From Oscheius sp. JU75 (taxonomy: Eukaryota; Nematoda; Chromadorea; Rhabditida; Rhabditidae), in contig JASJZC010000005.1 in the NCBI GenBank assembly GCA_037178855.1, forward strand, positions 992,001 to 1,056,000: 64,000 nt of DNA. Reading direction: 5' to 3'. A program made the position numbers and the translations under genes. Positions 23,330-35,281 of the stretch are shown here, in pieces; position 1 is the stretch's first letter, and every line of letters begins with the position of its first letter. The notes under the pieces are model-generated. The model searched no databases, was not told where the DNA came from, and saw only the letters and a list, made by a program, of their open reading frames with translations.

Positions 23330-26083
23330 GAGGAGAGTGAAGATCACTTGGCTGGACCACGCCTCTTCGAGTTTTTTTAAGGGCAGCTGTGGGCTTTGAA
23401 ACAGTTTCGAGTACAACCCTGAGAGGGATGATGGTTTCTAGCTAAAAACATGTTTGGTTGAAGAAAACAATGACATGCGACAACTAAGTTTCGACTCTAA
23501 ATTCTGGTTATAAGAAGACTTTGAAGCAAACCCAAAAAATATTGGGGGCAGTAGGACTGAAAGCGAGAGGCAGAGAGGCTTCCAAATCTGGTTATACCAA
23601 CTAGCTGAAGCCAGAAGAGCTTGAAAAGTAAACCTGGTAACTTTTTAGGTCAAACTCTTTTTCGGCTAATGTGGACAGAAACGCGTTGATCTGAGCATTT
23701 TTTTATCGACTATCGGATATAACAAAACGTTGGAACAAACGTATCGTGCAACCTAGAATCAGTACTATAAGCCGACAATGTAACCATCCTTGAAGAGAAT
23801 GATTTGGAACTGGAGACAGACTTAGTACTTGCAAAATGGATTACAAAACGTTGCAACTAAAAAGAATGGTGTTAGAATGAAACACTGAAACAAGAATGTT
23901 GTGAATTCTGGAATCGTAGCATAATCTATCTAACCACTTTAACATGTCCTTTTCGGCTCAGAATTTTGATTTTTTAGCTCCTCGTATGGAATCCATATAG
24001 CCCGGGCGCTCATTTTAAAGATTCTGGTCAAATTTTTATGCTCATGCCCGAAAGGTAACAAGCATAGAAGACTTTAGTGCCCTTTGCTCACTGCCTGAAA
24101 CCAAGAAAAATCTGTAAATTCCGGCTGTTCCCCTCCCCCATTTCTCTGTTGCTCCGTTCCTGTTCTTAGCAGCTCTGTGAACTCTGTGCGCATCATCCGA
24201 CCCACTCTTTTTCGAGCTACTTCTTTCGACGCCGCCTGACTCTTAATACAGCAGAGACGAGGCAAGAACTTGATGGAGGAATGTCGAGGAGCCGAAATGT
24301 TGCGACACACGAAAAGAGGAAAGGGATAAGTGAAGGAGCCAGGAATCTTACATTACACGTGTTTCAAAATTGTCTTTATATATAGTGGCTGAAACAGAAA
24401 TAGTTGGAAAATCCGTTGTCGAAGCCAACTGTGATACTTTCAGGGAGGGCTAGTGGACTCAGAGGGGGCCAGGCCCTGAAACAACAAAACCTCTTATCCG
24501 ATTTGAATGGTTTCTTGCTGGAAAGCATATCAAGTCGAGACAAGTATTTAAATCAGTACTGTCAATAAAAATCTAAGAAAATTCCTTGTCCTAACCTCTA
24601 TTTCGTTACCTGGAATGTGTGAAGCCAAAAAGATATGAAACTCTTCGATTTCAAAGTACTTTTTTCTTGTATGGTTCAAATAACTGCCAAATCCGTTTAT
24701 TCCCTCGTTCTAACACTATCTCTATCTCACTCTCTCTTTCTCTTTTTCTCTCTCTCTCTCAGAAATTTCGTGATTCCAAGGAAAAAACAAGAAGAGAAGA
24801 GAGCGAAAGACAACTGTAATGCCGTGGGACGGACCATCGGTCAGGTGTTCCGAGGGTTTTAAAAGAAATTTCCTGGTGGACGGAAAGAGAAAGGGGGTTG
24901 AGAGGTGTGGACAGAGGTTCTAGAAAGAAATTTTTAGGTTGTGATTTGAATAAAAGTACATTGCTGCAACAAGACTTCACTAAATCTATGCCGAAGCTGT
25001 CTCAACATACTTCGAATATTGCAACCAAAGATCGGAGCAGATTCCTGTTGTTACATACTACACACAAAAAAAACATATAAGCTCGTGAATGGAACACAAA
25101 ACAACTGGTACTGCTGCCATTATTAGTCAGTTTTTTTTGTTTCAACAATGATGTAAAAGGCTAAAAGGTATAGAAAAGGTTGAATATCGTTTTTGCAAAA
25201 ATCTTTTAGTATAAAACACGATTCGACCAAAATCACCAGAGAGAGGGGGGACCTCTTTTAAGGTAAATCACAGGATAGGCGAATGGTCAAAACACTTGTG
25301 AGCCCTACAAAGAGAAATATTTTGAGCTTCACTTATAGAAATCCCTCATATTGTGGGAAAGAAACTTTTTCGTTTTATGCTACTACTGAGTGCCGTGTAA
25401 TCGTCTTCTCAGAATTCGTCATATACGGTTGGTTTGAAGCCACTAGTAAACACCAGCGGGAGTTCGAAAGTACCGTACACCAGAAAACCTTTAGCAAGGT
25501 TCCTCACTCTCGTGTTCACATAAAGTTTGATCGCTGACAAAGTATACTTTTATAGCGAAAAATCTGATTGATCGCGTAAGACGTAAGAATACCGAATTCT
25601 TCAAACCGAAGTAGTAAAAGCACAAGCTATTTCTGTACTTTGTGCTGAAGGCAATCACATTGAAACAAGGAGAAATCTTTGAAATTATTCGTTTGAGACT
25701 TTCAGCTGTTCAGATTTTTGATTGATAAAACACTTGAACAGCTTCAATTTCTTTTTCCTTGAACTTCAATTATGCAATCTCTTTCCCCTTGAACCCAAGT
25801 GCCGGATCCGAGACGCTACAATCGTTCCCGTGTTGCTGAGGTAAACCCGCTTTCTAAGATTCTTGGCTTATCTTATGGTCATTTATCATTACACGAAAAA
25901 TGAATGTTCCACCTATAGTATAAATCATACAGGTAAGATTCTTTAGGCTATGAGACTTTTCCTGTCCACATTCTTGAAAAATTTCTGTAACCTCTAAATG
26001 TCTTTGTTTAATCTCCTTGTCTCAGCTGTTCTCCAGCACTTGAGGTCAAAGATTTCCTAACCCCGCCCCTCTGGCCCAAAGGG
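23330..26083. other. 2.7 kb spacer between the divergent secreted paralogues
   Basis: It contains the right arm of the inverted repeat (24092-24433) and a CT-rich run at about 24720-24760. No gene is visible; several short frames lack splice or domain support. Confidence 0.45.
24092..24433 (-). repeat. Right arm of ~340 bp inverted repeat
   Basis: Reverse-complement partner of 20511-20848, about 3.2 kb away. This copy keeps a longer open frame (MCRNISAPRH... to about 24074), but the other copy is shifted, so a functional protein is doubtful. Confidence 0.8.
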
Positions 26084-26091
26084 TATAAAAG
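26084..26091 (+). promoter_or_regulatory. TATA box (TATAAAAG)
   Basis: TATAAAAG lies about 42 bases before the ATG of the second secreted gene, mirroring its paralogue. Confidence 0.75.
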
Positions 26092-26125
26092 TTCGAGCCC
26101 TTCCCACTCCCTCTCTAGAGCAACC

Positions 26126-27326
26126 ATGTACTCGTCGATCGTCCTGCTCGCCGTTACAGCCGCTCTGGCTGTCCAGGGAGCCGCTACCAAGGAGAAGCCG
26201 GCCAAGGGATACTACGATGCTGCTCAGAGTCAGCCTGTGGGTCTTTTTGTATGGACAGAGAGACTGAGAGACAAAAGAGCAGAGAGACAGGAAAACATAA
26301 AAATAGAGAGACAAAGAGACAGTGAGACAAAGAAGCAGAGAGACAGAAAATTTCAGGCCTACCCCGCCCAGTCAGCTCCCTCTTACCCAGCGCAGCCTCC
26401 AGTCTACTACCAGCCTGTCTACACTCCTGCTCAGTACGCTCTTCCCAATGTTGATGGTCAGTGCAATGACCAACAATTGAAAAATGACATACTCTTTCAG
26501 TGAACTACTGCACCGTCCATGCCACCTTCCCGCTGGTCGAGCGCAAGCATCACCGTCATCATCGTCGTGGTCAGTTGAAACGAAAAACCTGGGACAGAGA
26601 TACAGGAAGACAGGTAGACAGAGAGACACAGACACAGAGACAGAGAGACAGAAAGACACCTAATGTTTCTTTTCCAGACCGCCGCCAGGTCTACGGACAG
26701 CAGGACAGCTACGGAGGTGCGCAGCAGGCTCCCGCTACTGGGTACGGACAAGCCCCCGCCACTGCCTATCCCCTCTGGCCTTCTCCCTTCACCGGACACC
26801 ACAGCCGTCGCTATGAGCGCGAGCACTGCCGCTACTCGGCCATCTTCGACCAGGCCACCTGCCAAACCTGTTGCCAGATCGCCTCTGCTGCCGCCGGAAC
26901 TGACACTGTGAGTTTCCCTTTTCGACCTGGATGAAACGAACCAAAAAAAGCGTGAGACATTATAGAGACGTTGGAACAATACAATACTGGAATCTGGACA
27001 ATGTTTTTACTATGTATTTTATGCTTGTAAGGTTGATAGCAACGAGAGAAGATTATTAAAGCGCAAAGACTTTCCAAAACTGTATTTCGAAGTCAAATGC
27101 TTCCAGAACAGTCTATATTCCAATTTTTCTGTGTTTTCATATATAAAAAAATGCGCGAAAATATCGACCATTTCAGAGCCTCGTGACCGGAGCTCTGTTC
27201 GTCTTCGACCCGAAGATCGATCGTGACCAGTACTACGACAGCAAGTCGAAGAGCGACGAGCACAAGGACGACAAGGATGACAAGCGTGTCCTCCAGTGCA
27301 TCTGCTGCCTTCCCAAGCCCTTGTAG
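26126..27326 (+). CDS. Secreted Cys-rich paralogue, short form
   Basis: Five exons: 26126-26236, 26357-26456, 26501-26569, 26678-26907, 27177-27326; 219 aa. Signal peptide MYSSIVLLAVTAALAVQGA, a Tyr/Pro/Ala/Gln segment, a KHHRHHRR cluster, then NYC ... EHCRYS ... TCQTCCQ ... QCICC near the end. The order and spacing of the cysteines match the gene at 21882-23279, but the P/A/Q part lies in the middle here and there is no repeat tail. The last exon has an acidic/lysine linker (DEHKDDKDDK) before the CxCC. Introns 1 and 3 contain GAGACA-type repeats. The function is unknown; joint secretion with the paralogue into the same matrix is an inference. Confidence 0.85.
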
Positions 27327-27468
27327 ATGATTTGGGTCATGAATGAATGAGATTTTTTAGTGCTTGTGCCTTTTTTCATCTTTGCCAATCAATAGCATCA
27401 ACCTAGCGATTCACTGTATTTTATACTTTCAAGAAAGCAAAAAAAAAAACTCCAAACTTCATTTCTGA

Positions 27469-27948
27469 TCAGAATAACAATCCTAGACGTTTCAATACTT
27501 GTCCTCTAAAACTCTTGTTGAAAATCAGATGGATCCATGGAGTTCCCATGCAGGCTATGAAAGTCAGTAGTGGAATGACATACAAGTCCAGAGCTTCTTG
27601 GACTTCTGGGTTTTCTATGAAGGATTTGAGGCCCTGAACACGAAGTTTGGAGAGTTTTCAAAGCACTGTCTCTCTGTCTCTCTGCCTCACTGTCTCTTTA
27701 TCTCTCGTTTACCATAATAATAGCAAATCCTAGCTGGATCATATTTGTGAATAATGACATGACAATAAGTCTCTTGACAGTCTTGGCCATGTTTCGATGC
27801 CGCTGCATTAGAATGAAACATGACAGAGTCAGAATAGCTAAGACTGTTGCATGGAATCCGGCAAAGTAGATGGAGATGAGCAAAAATGCACCTCCCTAAA
27901 AGATTACAAGGTTTGTTAAGCAGAGATACGAGGACAGAGAGACAAAGT

Positions 27949-28010
<62 letters not shown>

Positions 28011-28864
28011 AAATGGTTGCTAACCGCATCCATGTTCCAATCGGCATCGCCACCCGCCTTTACGATGACTGAACCACGTTGGAATGGAATATAGGCGGTT
28101 ATCAAAAGGGAACAAACTGGAATGAAGATCATTCCCATCTTGAGATAAGGTCGAAATTTCTGGAAATAGATACTCAGCAAACAATCAATTAACATTTGAC
28201 AACTACTGTATAAAGCATACAGAATGTTCTTGCTGGGTTTGTGGGAGCCGAAAACATGCTATCCGTTTTTTTTTGGCAACTCTTTGGTTCTACTGAAAGA
28301 TCTTCCAAAAAAAGTTGTTTCATAATTCACATAAAAGGTCAACAGTGTTACGTAGCACGGTATTCAGCATTCCAAATATTTTCTAAGCTTGACCCTTTTT
28401 GGTTTCACGCATAAACCTTGAGACAGGTTTCCAGACAAAGTTTGACTAGAAAAGTGTCCCCAAAATTTCCTAACCTCATCTCCCTCCAATGGATTCCTTA
28501 GCAGGAAGAGACGATGAATCGTTGTGAAGATTATATTCAAACTTAAGGCGTGGAAACTCGCCAATGTGAGCCACAAAAAGATCACGCTAAAAGGAATTTT
28601 GCTAATGAGGCGGTAAAATAGAGCCATTTCTTTGAAGTGCATCAGATTGAGGAAGAAACAGTTGATGACATAAACGGTGATGTCCTGGAAATTGATTCTG
28701 TCAGAGATAGAGACAGAACTCACAACAACTCCACTGTATTTCATCAGAATGTAGTAGGTCCCACTATAAATCTTGTCCCGTTTCTTGATGACACACATTA
28801 CAAATACGTAGAAAAGTACGGCTGGAAGCCCGACGAGAATATGAATGAGCAGCAGCCAGAGCAT
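27469..28864 (-). CDS. Serpentine (7TM) chemoreceptor-like GPCR
   Basis: Five exons in coding order: 28864-28724, 28684-28475, 28159-28025, 27895-27713, 27633-27469; 277 aa. Seven hydrophobic segments can be placed. TM1 starts right at the ATG (MLWLLLIHILVGLPAVLFYV), an FTTIHRLFLLRNP block follows TM3 in the DRY-like position, and TM7 has TPWIHLIFNKSFR, typical of nematode Srg-superfamily receptors. Such receptors are expressed mainly in chemosensory neurons. The 39-bp intron 1 and the (GA)n tract in intron 3 are notable. The subfamily was not settled from sequence alone. The protein is shorter than most (about 320-340 aa), mainly at the N-terminus, and an undetected upstream exon is possible. 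Confidence 0.8.
27952..28006. repeat. (GA)n microsatellite
   Basis: About 27 uninterrupted GA units inside intron 3 of the receptor gene. It is the longest pure dinucleotide tract in the window. Confidence 0.9.
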
Positions 28865-29050
28865 CTTTGCCAGAGGATGAAAAAGAGGGATGGGGGAAAA
28901 TTATGAACTATTCAATCCTAAGTGCGTGGTCAGGTCGTCATAAAAGATAGTGCATGATTGCAGAAAGTCTCATGATTCTAGGCAGAGAGACAATCACACA
29001 GATTTAAAACATAGAACACACCGTTGACATTTATTTACCCATCCCGGTTC

Positions 29051-30189
29051 CTACTTTTTCTCCTCCATAATCGTCAGAGGGATGGCCGTTGTTACGCTTT
29101 CTTCTTGCTCTTCCTCCTCGTCCTCTTCCTCATCTTTGGGCTTCTTTTCCTTCTTCTCCGTGGCCGAGGCAGGGGGAGGCTTTTGTACAGCAGAAGCAGC
29201 CACTTGAAGAGTCTTCTTCAACAGCTCATGGAGCTCCTTCATATCCTCTGCCAACTGAACCTGCTCCTCCAGATTGCGACTGGTCACGTCGAGCACGGTC
29301 AGCTGGGTCGCGTGGACGGCTGAAAGTGACTCTGTCTCTTTGTCTCTCTATCGCTCTGTCGCTCTTTTTATCTATCTTTTTGTCCCTGTCTCTCTACTTC
29401 TTACTGTCTCTGTTTCTCTATCTCAATGTATCTCTGTCTCTCTCCCTCTCTCTCTCTCTCTCCTATTCAGACATTCTAACTAACCCCTTAGGTACTCGTA
29501 CATCGGGTTGCTGTAGACGGAGCTTATAGTCGGATCCGTCGTGAAGTCCGTGTTGTTGGTGGCCATCTGTTCCCCTGACGAGATAGTAATCTTCGGTGTT
29601 CTGATGCTGTTGCGATCCGAGTTATCCTGCTGTGGTGTCGCGGGACCCTCCGGAGACCTCGGAACCGGTTCTTCGTCACTTCGTTGCAGTGGCAAGCTGC
29701 CAGTCTCGGCAGCCTTCTGCTGGCTCCAGAGTCGGTGTTGATGCATCCAGTGGCGGAACTTTTCCACGGACAAGGTCATCGGGTAGAGCAGGAGGACTTC
29801 CTTCTGGAGCTGGACAGCCAGACGCTGATCGTCGTAGAGGAGGACAACTTTGGCCAAATCTATGCGATATTCGATGCTGAAGGCATTTAGTTCGGTCTGT
29901 TTTGGGTTGTGGAGCTGGAAGATGCCATTCTCCAAGACGGCTCGGTATTTGCGCTTCATGTTGATGCGACGCTTTTTGACAAACTTCATTGACAGAGGCA
30001 TGTCGATGCGGTCGGGCTGCTTGGGACAGCGCTCAGCTGGGTAGTCCGGAAGAGCTGTGAACTGCTGCTTCTTGGTCTTTTTCACTGAAAAGTACTCATT
30101 GAGACACAGGGAGACAGGAAGACAGAAATACAGAATCAGAGAGTAGAACTACATTTATCGTTATCCTTCTCCGGTAGCTGCTGGGCCAT
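29051..30189 (-). CDS. PH-domain protein resembling the ORP N-terminus
   Basis: Three exons in coding order: 30189-30153, 30084-29485, 29319-29051; 301 aa. Residues about 30-125 read as a PH domain: the VKKRRINMKRKYRAVLENGIFQLHN strands and a C-terminal helix FRHWMHQHRLWSQQ similar to the KLRHHRLYRQ helix of OSBPL3/6-type proteins. A Ser/Thr/Pro linker follows, then a coiled coil (LEEQVQLAEDMKELHELLKKT) and an acidic tail. The sterol-binding ORD domain of ORPs is absent, so this is either a PH-only relative or a truncated derivative. PH domains of this type bind phosphoinositides at the Golgi or plasma membrane. Upstream (about 29330-29470) the intron is filled with TCTCTG repeats. Confidence 0.65.
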
Positions 30190-30679
30190 GGCGACCTTTT
30201 TCCTGCGAACTCTGACGAACGAGTAGAGCTTTCTGGAGCAATATTTCTGTCTCCAAACAATGCAAACAATTTGTATTGGGTTGCCAAATAACTCTTTTCG
30301 CTTTTTGTAAACATGTCCTTTGCCTTGCTGATGACAACGGCCGAGCTCTTGATTATAGCAACCCATGTTGCTCACTCAGTTCTCTACCACCACCATGCAA
30401 AACACCACTTCCCTTCTTCCTATTCTCTATTCTTTTTGATCCGGACTATTGATGACTTGCCACCCTACCATCTGCGACTTGTCATGCTGAATGAGTTCCT
30501 GCAAAGTACGAATGGAGCTCAAACGGGGGCTAATATCAGCGATGTTTATGGCCAAGGGACGACGTCTACGGGGGTATGTCAGTTGTGGCTCCATCACATT
30601 CGGTATCAGGGCTTTCGATGAATCGAAGCGGCTGCAGCTCGTGAACGAGAATAATTGGCCGACTGCCCCAGAAAAGAAA

Positions 30680-31068
30680 ATTCCCTAGAAAAGCTGCTGA
30701 AAGGCATCAAAAATGTTGTTCTTGTTGGCGTGGAAGCTCACGTCTGCGTACTATTGACAGCTTTGGATCTTTTGGAAAAGAACTTGAACGTTCATGTGGT
30801 GGTGGATGCCGTCGTCGATCTCTGTTGGATAGGCAAGTGCTGTCTGCTCTCAAACCTTTTCGTTTACAGGAAATTCGGTTTCAAACAAATGGAGCCGGCT
30901 GGTGCTATTTTAACAACATCGGAGAGTATTCTTTTTGGTATTCTAGGCTTTGGAAGATAAACTTTATCGAAGGGCCATAAAGCTGAAATATTTAGCGACC
31001 ATCCACTATTTCAAGGAATTCTGAATCTTGTCTCAGTGCCCGTACCGGATGTTGGTCTCGTAAGGTAG
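30680..31068 (+). pseudogene. Decayed isochorismatase-domain gene (ISOC1-like)
   Basis: A clear isochorismatase segment (IKNVVLVGVEAHVC, then LNVHVVVDAV) is followed after an intron by FGFKQMEPAGAILTTSESILFG and the tail SDHPLFQGILNLVS. Family members read VDAVSSRSP..DRKF at the junction; here about four bases are lost between GTC and CGA, so the frame shifts, and the intron begins with GC. A stop follows FGILGFGR. No upstream exons or start codon are recognised. A partial inverted copy lies at 32597-32709. Confidence 0.7.
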
Positions 31069-31128
31069 ACATTAGGAAGTAAACTATTTTAACCGTCGCT
31101 GTCTCTCTGTCTTATTGAAATTCCATTT
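31018..31128 (+). repeat. Inverted duplicate flanking the lipase gene, copy 1
   Basis: The 3' end of the isochorismatase fragment and about 60 bp beyond it match the reverse complement of 32597-32709, including a GTCTCTCTGTCTTATTGAAA stretch. Confidence 0.75.
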
Positions 31129-31254
31129 CCTCATTTCCCGGAAGTGTTCAGTTCACAGTTTAAACTTGCCGGTCGCCGTTTGGATCATTCCTCTGGAAGA
31201 ATGAATAATGAAGTAGTTTTCTTACGGGGAACGGAAAACGTTTGGTCTTGCTCG

Positions 31255-31262
31255 TATATAAA
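31255..31262 (+). promoter_or_regulatory. TATA box of the lipase gene
   Basis: TATATAAA 34 bases before the lipase ATG, as in other highly expressed secreted-protein genes of this window. Confidence 0.6.
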
Positions 31263-31295
31263 CTTACCCCGGTTCTGTCCAAACCATTCCACACA

Positions 31296-32370
31296 ATGTT
31301 CCGACTTCTCTCCCTTCTCCTGTCCATCTGCTCAGCTTCGGCCTCTCTGGAACAGCCGTTCCTTGACTGGATAACAACCAATATGGGCAGTTCCGTAGCC
31401 GTGAGCCTCAACCGTATAGATCTGACCAACAATGGTGGGACTGGAAGCTTTGGTGGTGGAATGGGACCTCTGACGTAAAAAAAAATCTTTTCGAACCTTA
31501 GAACTTCCTGTTTTAGTCGTCGTCCTGTTGTAATTGTCAACGGGCGTGCCAATGATGCTGGACAGTATGGAGGAAACAGAGCCGCTTTCAATGCTTCCGG
31601 ATGGGACGCTAACCATGTCTTGGCTACGACCTACGGAGGTGGAAACGGTGGACTCAACTACAGTGCTACTGTTACCGATAATCTCAGCTGCCAGAATGTG
31701 AAGCAGGTTAGAAGTACTGTTAAGAGCTGTCTCTATCTCTCTTTGTCTCGGTCTCTCTGCCTCTCTGTCTCTCCGTTCCTTTGTTTAAAGAGTTTTAGAT
31801 TCGCTGGATGCTCGAAGCTGTGATCGGTTACTACAACTCTTCAATCGATGTCGTTGCCTATTCCATGGGATCGCCTATCGCCCGCAAAGCTATCCTTGGA
31901 GGAAACTGTGTCGAAACTGTTGGGTTCAATCTTGGAAGTCCTCTCACCAGCAACATTCACACTTATGTCTCTGTCGCCGGAGCCAACAAAGGAGCCAATT
32001 TGTGCACATCAGGCTTCTACACCTACTTTGGTGTCTGCAGCAACTCGTATGTTGGATTGAACTGCGCCAGTAGGTTCTATGCCGACATTAACAATTCTAC
32101 TAACGTGGGATACGAAGGACAGTTCCGTCACTATATTTACTCTAACGGTGACGAGGTCGTGGGAACAACTCTTGGTACAGGACCAAAAAGCTGCGGAGGT
32201 GCCGCTGGAAATCCGGCTGAATTACCCGGCACAGCCAATAAGACAGAGGTTTGAACAATATGAAAGTCGGCAATGGATGCTTACAGATTGCCACTAGCAA
32301 CCACTCAACTACCATTTTCACCAACACTGCCGAGCAGACTGCTGCACTGCTGACCTACTTGAACCTGTAG
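31296..32370 (+). CDS. Class 2 (EstA-type) secreted lipase
   Basis: Four exons: 31296-31474, 31517-31706, 31799-32248, 32287-32370; 300 aa. A signal peptide (MFRLLSLLLSICSASA) precedes the nematode lipase class 2 fold. RPVVIVNGRA opens the hydrolase domain; VVAYSMGSPIARKA carries the nucleophilic Ser in the AYSMG form of GxSxG; then VSVAGANKGANLC, paired cysteines, and HYIYSNGDEVVG with likely Asp/Glu acid residues follow. Members are secreted triacylglycerol or ester hydrolases, often intestinal and stress- or diet-regulated. AATAAA lies at 32417-32422, 47 bases after the stop. The gene is bracketed by inverted isochorismatase fragments. Length is normal for the family (about 300 aa). Confidence 0.92.
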
Positions 32371-33157
32371 ATACCAGCGACAGCCATTTGCTGCATTAGA
32401 TTAGTGTTACAATTGAAATAAAAACGTTTCAAGCGACAAAAACTATTGTTTCTTCCAGCATGAACTACTTAATGTTTATTGCATGAAAATCGACACAAAT
32501 CACAATATTTACCAGCAATAGTAGCCGTCGTCGTCCTCACTCTTCCTCTTCATCAGCAACGGAATAGATTCCATCGGAATGGAAGTACTTTTACAAAATG
32601 GGATTTCAATAAGACAGAGAGACAGCAACGGCTGAAATAGTTTACGACATTAAGGTGTCTACCTTACAAGACCAACATCCGGTACGGGCACTGAGACAAG
32701 ATTCAGAAACGTGTTTTCCTGCAAACGAAAAAACGGTGTGGATGTGTGTCAGTAAATCAGGTTCAGGGATAGGATAATGTCAGTAACCTGTTATCTCGGA
32801 ATAACAATTGTTTCAATCCTTTGGATTTCATTTATCGTAATTCAGCGTTTCGAAGGAGTTGAACTGAGAGAGAAAGGCAGCGACAAACCGTGATGTAGGA
32901 ACATGTCCAAATCTACTCGGCTTATATTATAGTCTACATATGCTTACTCACATTTCTTATGATCCACTTTTATTGTCTATTCATCGATCACGACTTGGTT
33001 TTGTGTTGCTGACTTGGTCACATTCGAGCAGAAGCCAAAGAGAGAAGGTTCTGTTCAACTGGTTGATCATCTTCCGAATAGAAACGGACCCGATGGTCCT
33101 AGAAGAAGTACCTGACGGGACTGCACCCATTCCATTTCGAAATGTCGTTCTGATGCA
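32371..33157. other. Non-coding stretch with isochorismatase debris
   Basis: The lipase 3' end, the inverted fragment at 32597-32709 and a possible minus-strand coding tail are the only contents I can name. Confidence 0.4.
32597..32709 (-). pseudogene. Inverted fragment of isochorismatase 3' end
   Basis: Reverse complement of 31018-31128. On the minus strand it encodes LNLVSVPVPDVGLV followed by AG|GTAGAC, a possible donor. Splicing to the AG at about 32594 would give a tail ending KRKSEDDDGYYCW or YSVADEEEE, depending on phase, so a small part of a live gene cannot be excluded. Confidence 0.6.
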
Positions 33158-33524
33158 CTAATTTGATTGACAAGTCCCCAACAGATTGTACATCGTCGTT
33201 ATCATTTTTCTTTTCTCCTGAGCAATCCTGAAGGGGAGTCGTTGTAGGAAAATCCCAAGCTAGCGGTCTCTGCATATTTGGCAAATCATGTAACTGTAGA
33301 TTACGTGACTGGCTATTGGAACTATATTGGAAATATTGTAGAGAAAATGGAATGACAGCAAAAAGGTATTACGTCTGTTACCGCTGACGTTCTCGCGCAA
33401 CCTCTCGACATTGATCTACCTGTTCTATGAACTCCCTAAAGCCATAAAGGAGAGCAGAAAAAATTACATACCTCCTATCCCGTTCATACTGTGCCCTCCG
33501 AAGACGACACTCCGATTCGTCCAT
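33158..33524 (-). CDS. Small putative coiled-coil protein (58 aa)
   Basis: Three small exons (33524-33472, 33435-33382, 33227-33158) join in frame with GT/AG borders. The product (MDESECRLRRAQYERD... REVARERQRIAQEKRK... ends GTCQSN) is strongly helical and charged, with heptad-like spacing. No family is recognised. It could be a real small gene, part of a larger one, or chance; support rests only on consistent splicing and composition. Confidence 0.3.
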
Positions 33525-34960
33525 TGCCAAGAATCTCTCAAAAAGCAAAAGCAATAATTTTCTTTTTACAATTAAAGCAATCAATACAGTAGCATGTCAA
33601 CCCAAAAATTCTTCTTGCATTAGCTTGACTTGAAAAAGTCCACAAACACTGTCAAGTGTAATCCCAGATTAGAGTTGACTTGTGTCGCAGACGGACGTCT
33701 CTTGCAAATTGTAAAGGTAGGATAATTTGAAATAAATGCTTTTATGGGCAATTTGGAATAGGAAGTCTGCCTGAACAAAGGCAGAGACAGAGTCCCAGTG
33801 ACATTCTTCGTGACCCTCTCGAAATTATCATTGTTCTGACCGCTTCCTTCTCGCTCTCGACTGATAAGTAGTGCGTGTGGCAAGGGCTCTCGAACCTAGA
33901 GTGGACGGGAGCGAAAGAGGCGTCTCCTAGACGGACATGGACACTTCTTTTGCAAACAAACACCGAAAGCGAGCCACATAACAGTGCTTCGAACTGATTC
34001 AGATCTCTTTTGCTGACTAGCAAAGCATTGTACTGTTTTCTACCTGAACAGCGAACCAGAAAGATAAGGATGGAGTTTTAGGTGAGTGCATCTTTGACCC
34101 CCTAATTTCACATATGCTCTGAACATACCTGATGAAACATTGTAAGAATCCCAATCATTTGGCTAGTCTACAGCATTTTCATGAAAGATTTGTATCACCC
34201 TCTTGCCTCTCCCCTACGTATCAATAAGACCGGAAACACTCGGGAAGGAAAGCAACGAGGGGAGAGAAAGGGGCACAATTGCGCCATTTTCAGGCGTGAC
34301 AGCTGTAGCCAACGACCTTTACTCTCCCACTGGTTTTAGCTTCACTGAATCTCATTTTTTTTATTTCAAGAGTTTGGTATAAAGGCTTCCTGTAGCAAAC
34401 AACTGATACCCCAGCGGCAGGTCTTTTTCAAGCATTTTCTGAATTTCGCTCACCGCTTAGGAAAGTCTGTATTGACCATATTTTCCCAACGATTCATTTA
34501 TGTTTCATGCTGGTTATAAGAGTGCCAGTGAAAAAGGTAGCTAATCAGCAGCGAGGTTTCTTTCGAAAACTATTTTTGTTCGACCCAGGAAACTAAACTG
34601 ATGCCATGCGGCCTCAAGAAACGTTTAGACATTCATACTGAATCAAGAGCTTCTCACATAAAACAATCCATCAAATATACGAAAACGTCTGGGTTTCACC
34701 TTCTTTAGATAATTGAGGTTTCCCGACAGTGCGTTTGTATTGAATCTTATTCATCTTTCACTCCTATCCTAAACAGGTTTTGTATCACTTGATTGAGAAA
34801 CGGTTAAAAGTAGTAAAAAAATCTATAAGGTCTACAATTCGCATCAATCACGATTCCCGTTCCCTGACAGTCATCTTTACATATTCCAGCCGATCTTCAA
34901 CTTCAATAAATCTTATTCAGTAACTCTAGTAAATCTTAGTCTTGTTGGCTTCAAACGTTT

Positions 34961-34996
34961 GACATAAGAATCTTTCAACAGAAAGATTCTTATGTC
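34961..34996. repeat. Perfect 16-bp hairpin
   Basis: GACATAAGAATCTTTC, a 4-base AACA loop, then the exact reverse complement. It lies in a gene-poor region with no gene end nearby, so a terminator role has no support. Confidence 0.85.
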
Positions 34997-35037
34997 AATG
35001 CTCTACAACTCGAACATTCTGGTTTTTGTTTACCGTA

Positions 35038-35281
35038 GTCTGTTCAGCCGAAAAGTTGAAAACACAGTTCTTCTTTTCAATCGTGACGGGACCTGTGTCA
35101 ATGTGGCTACTTTGACTACCCAGCCAAGCAGCCAAAGTTTCTTCCCTTTTCCAAATCACTATGTCTGAGTATCCAACGTAGCTTCAACTTCAACAACGCT
35201 GTATATTCGAATACGCAGTCAAAGTGGGTCCCGTCACGATTGAAAGAAAGACTGTGTTTTCAATTTTTCGGCTTAACAGAC
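35038..35281. mobile_element. MITE-like element with 55-bp terminal inverted repeats
   Basis: GTCTGTTCAGCCGAAAA at the left and its near-perfect complement at the right begin arms of about 55 bp with only a few mismatches, both reaching a CGTGACGGGACC block. The interior is about 130 bp and non-coding. No clear target duplication. The transposase family is not recognised. Confidence 0.75.
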
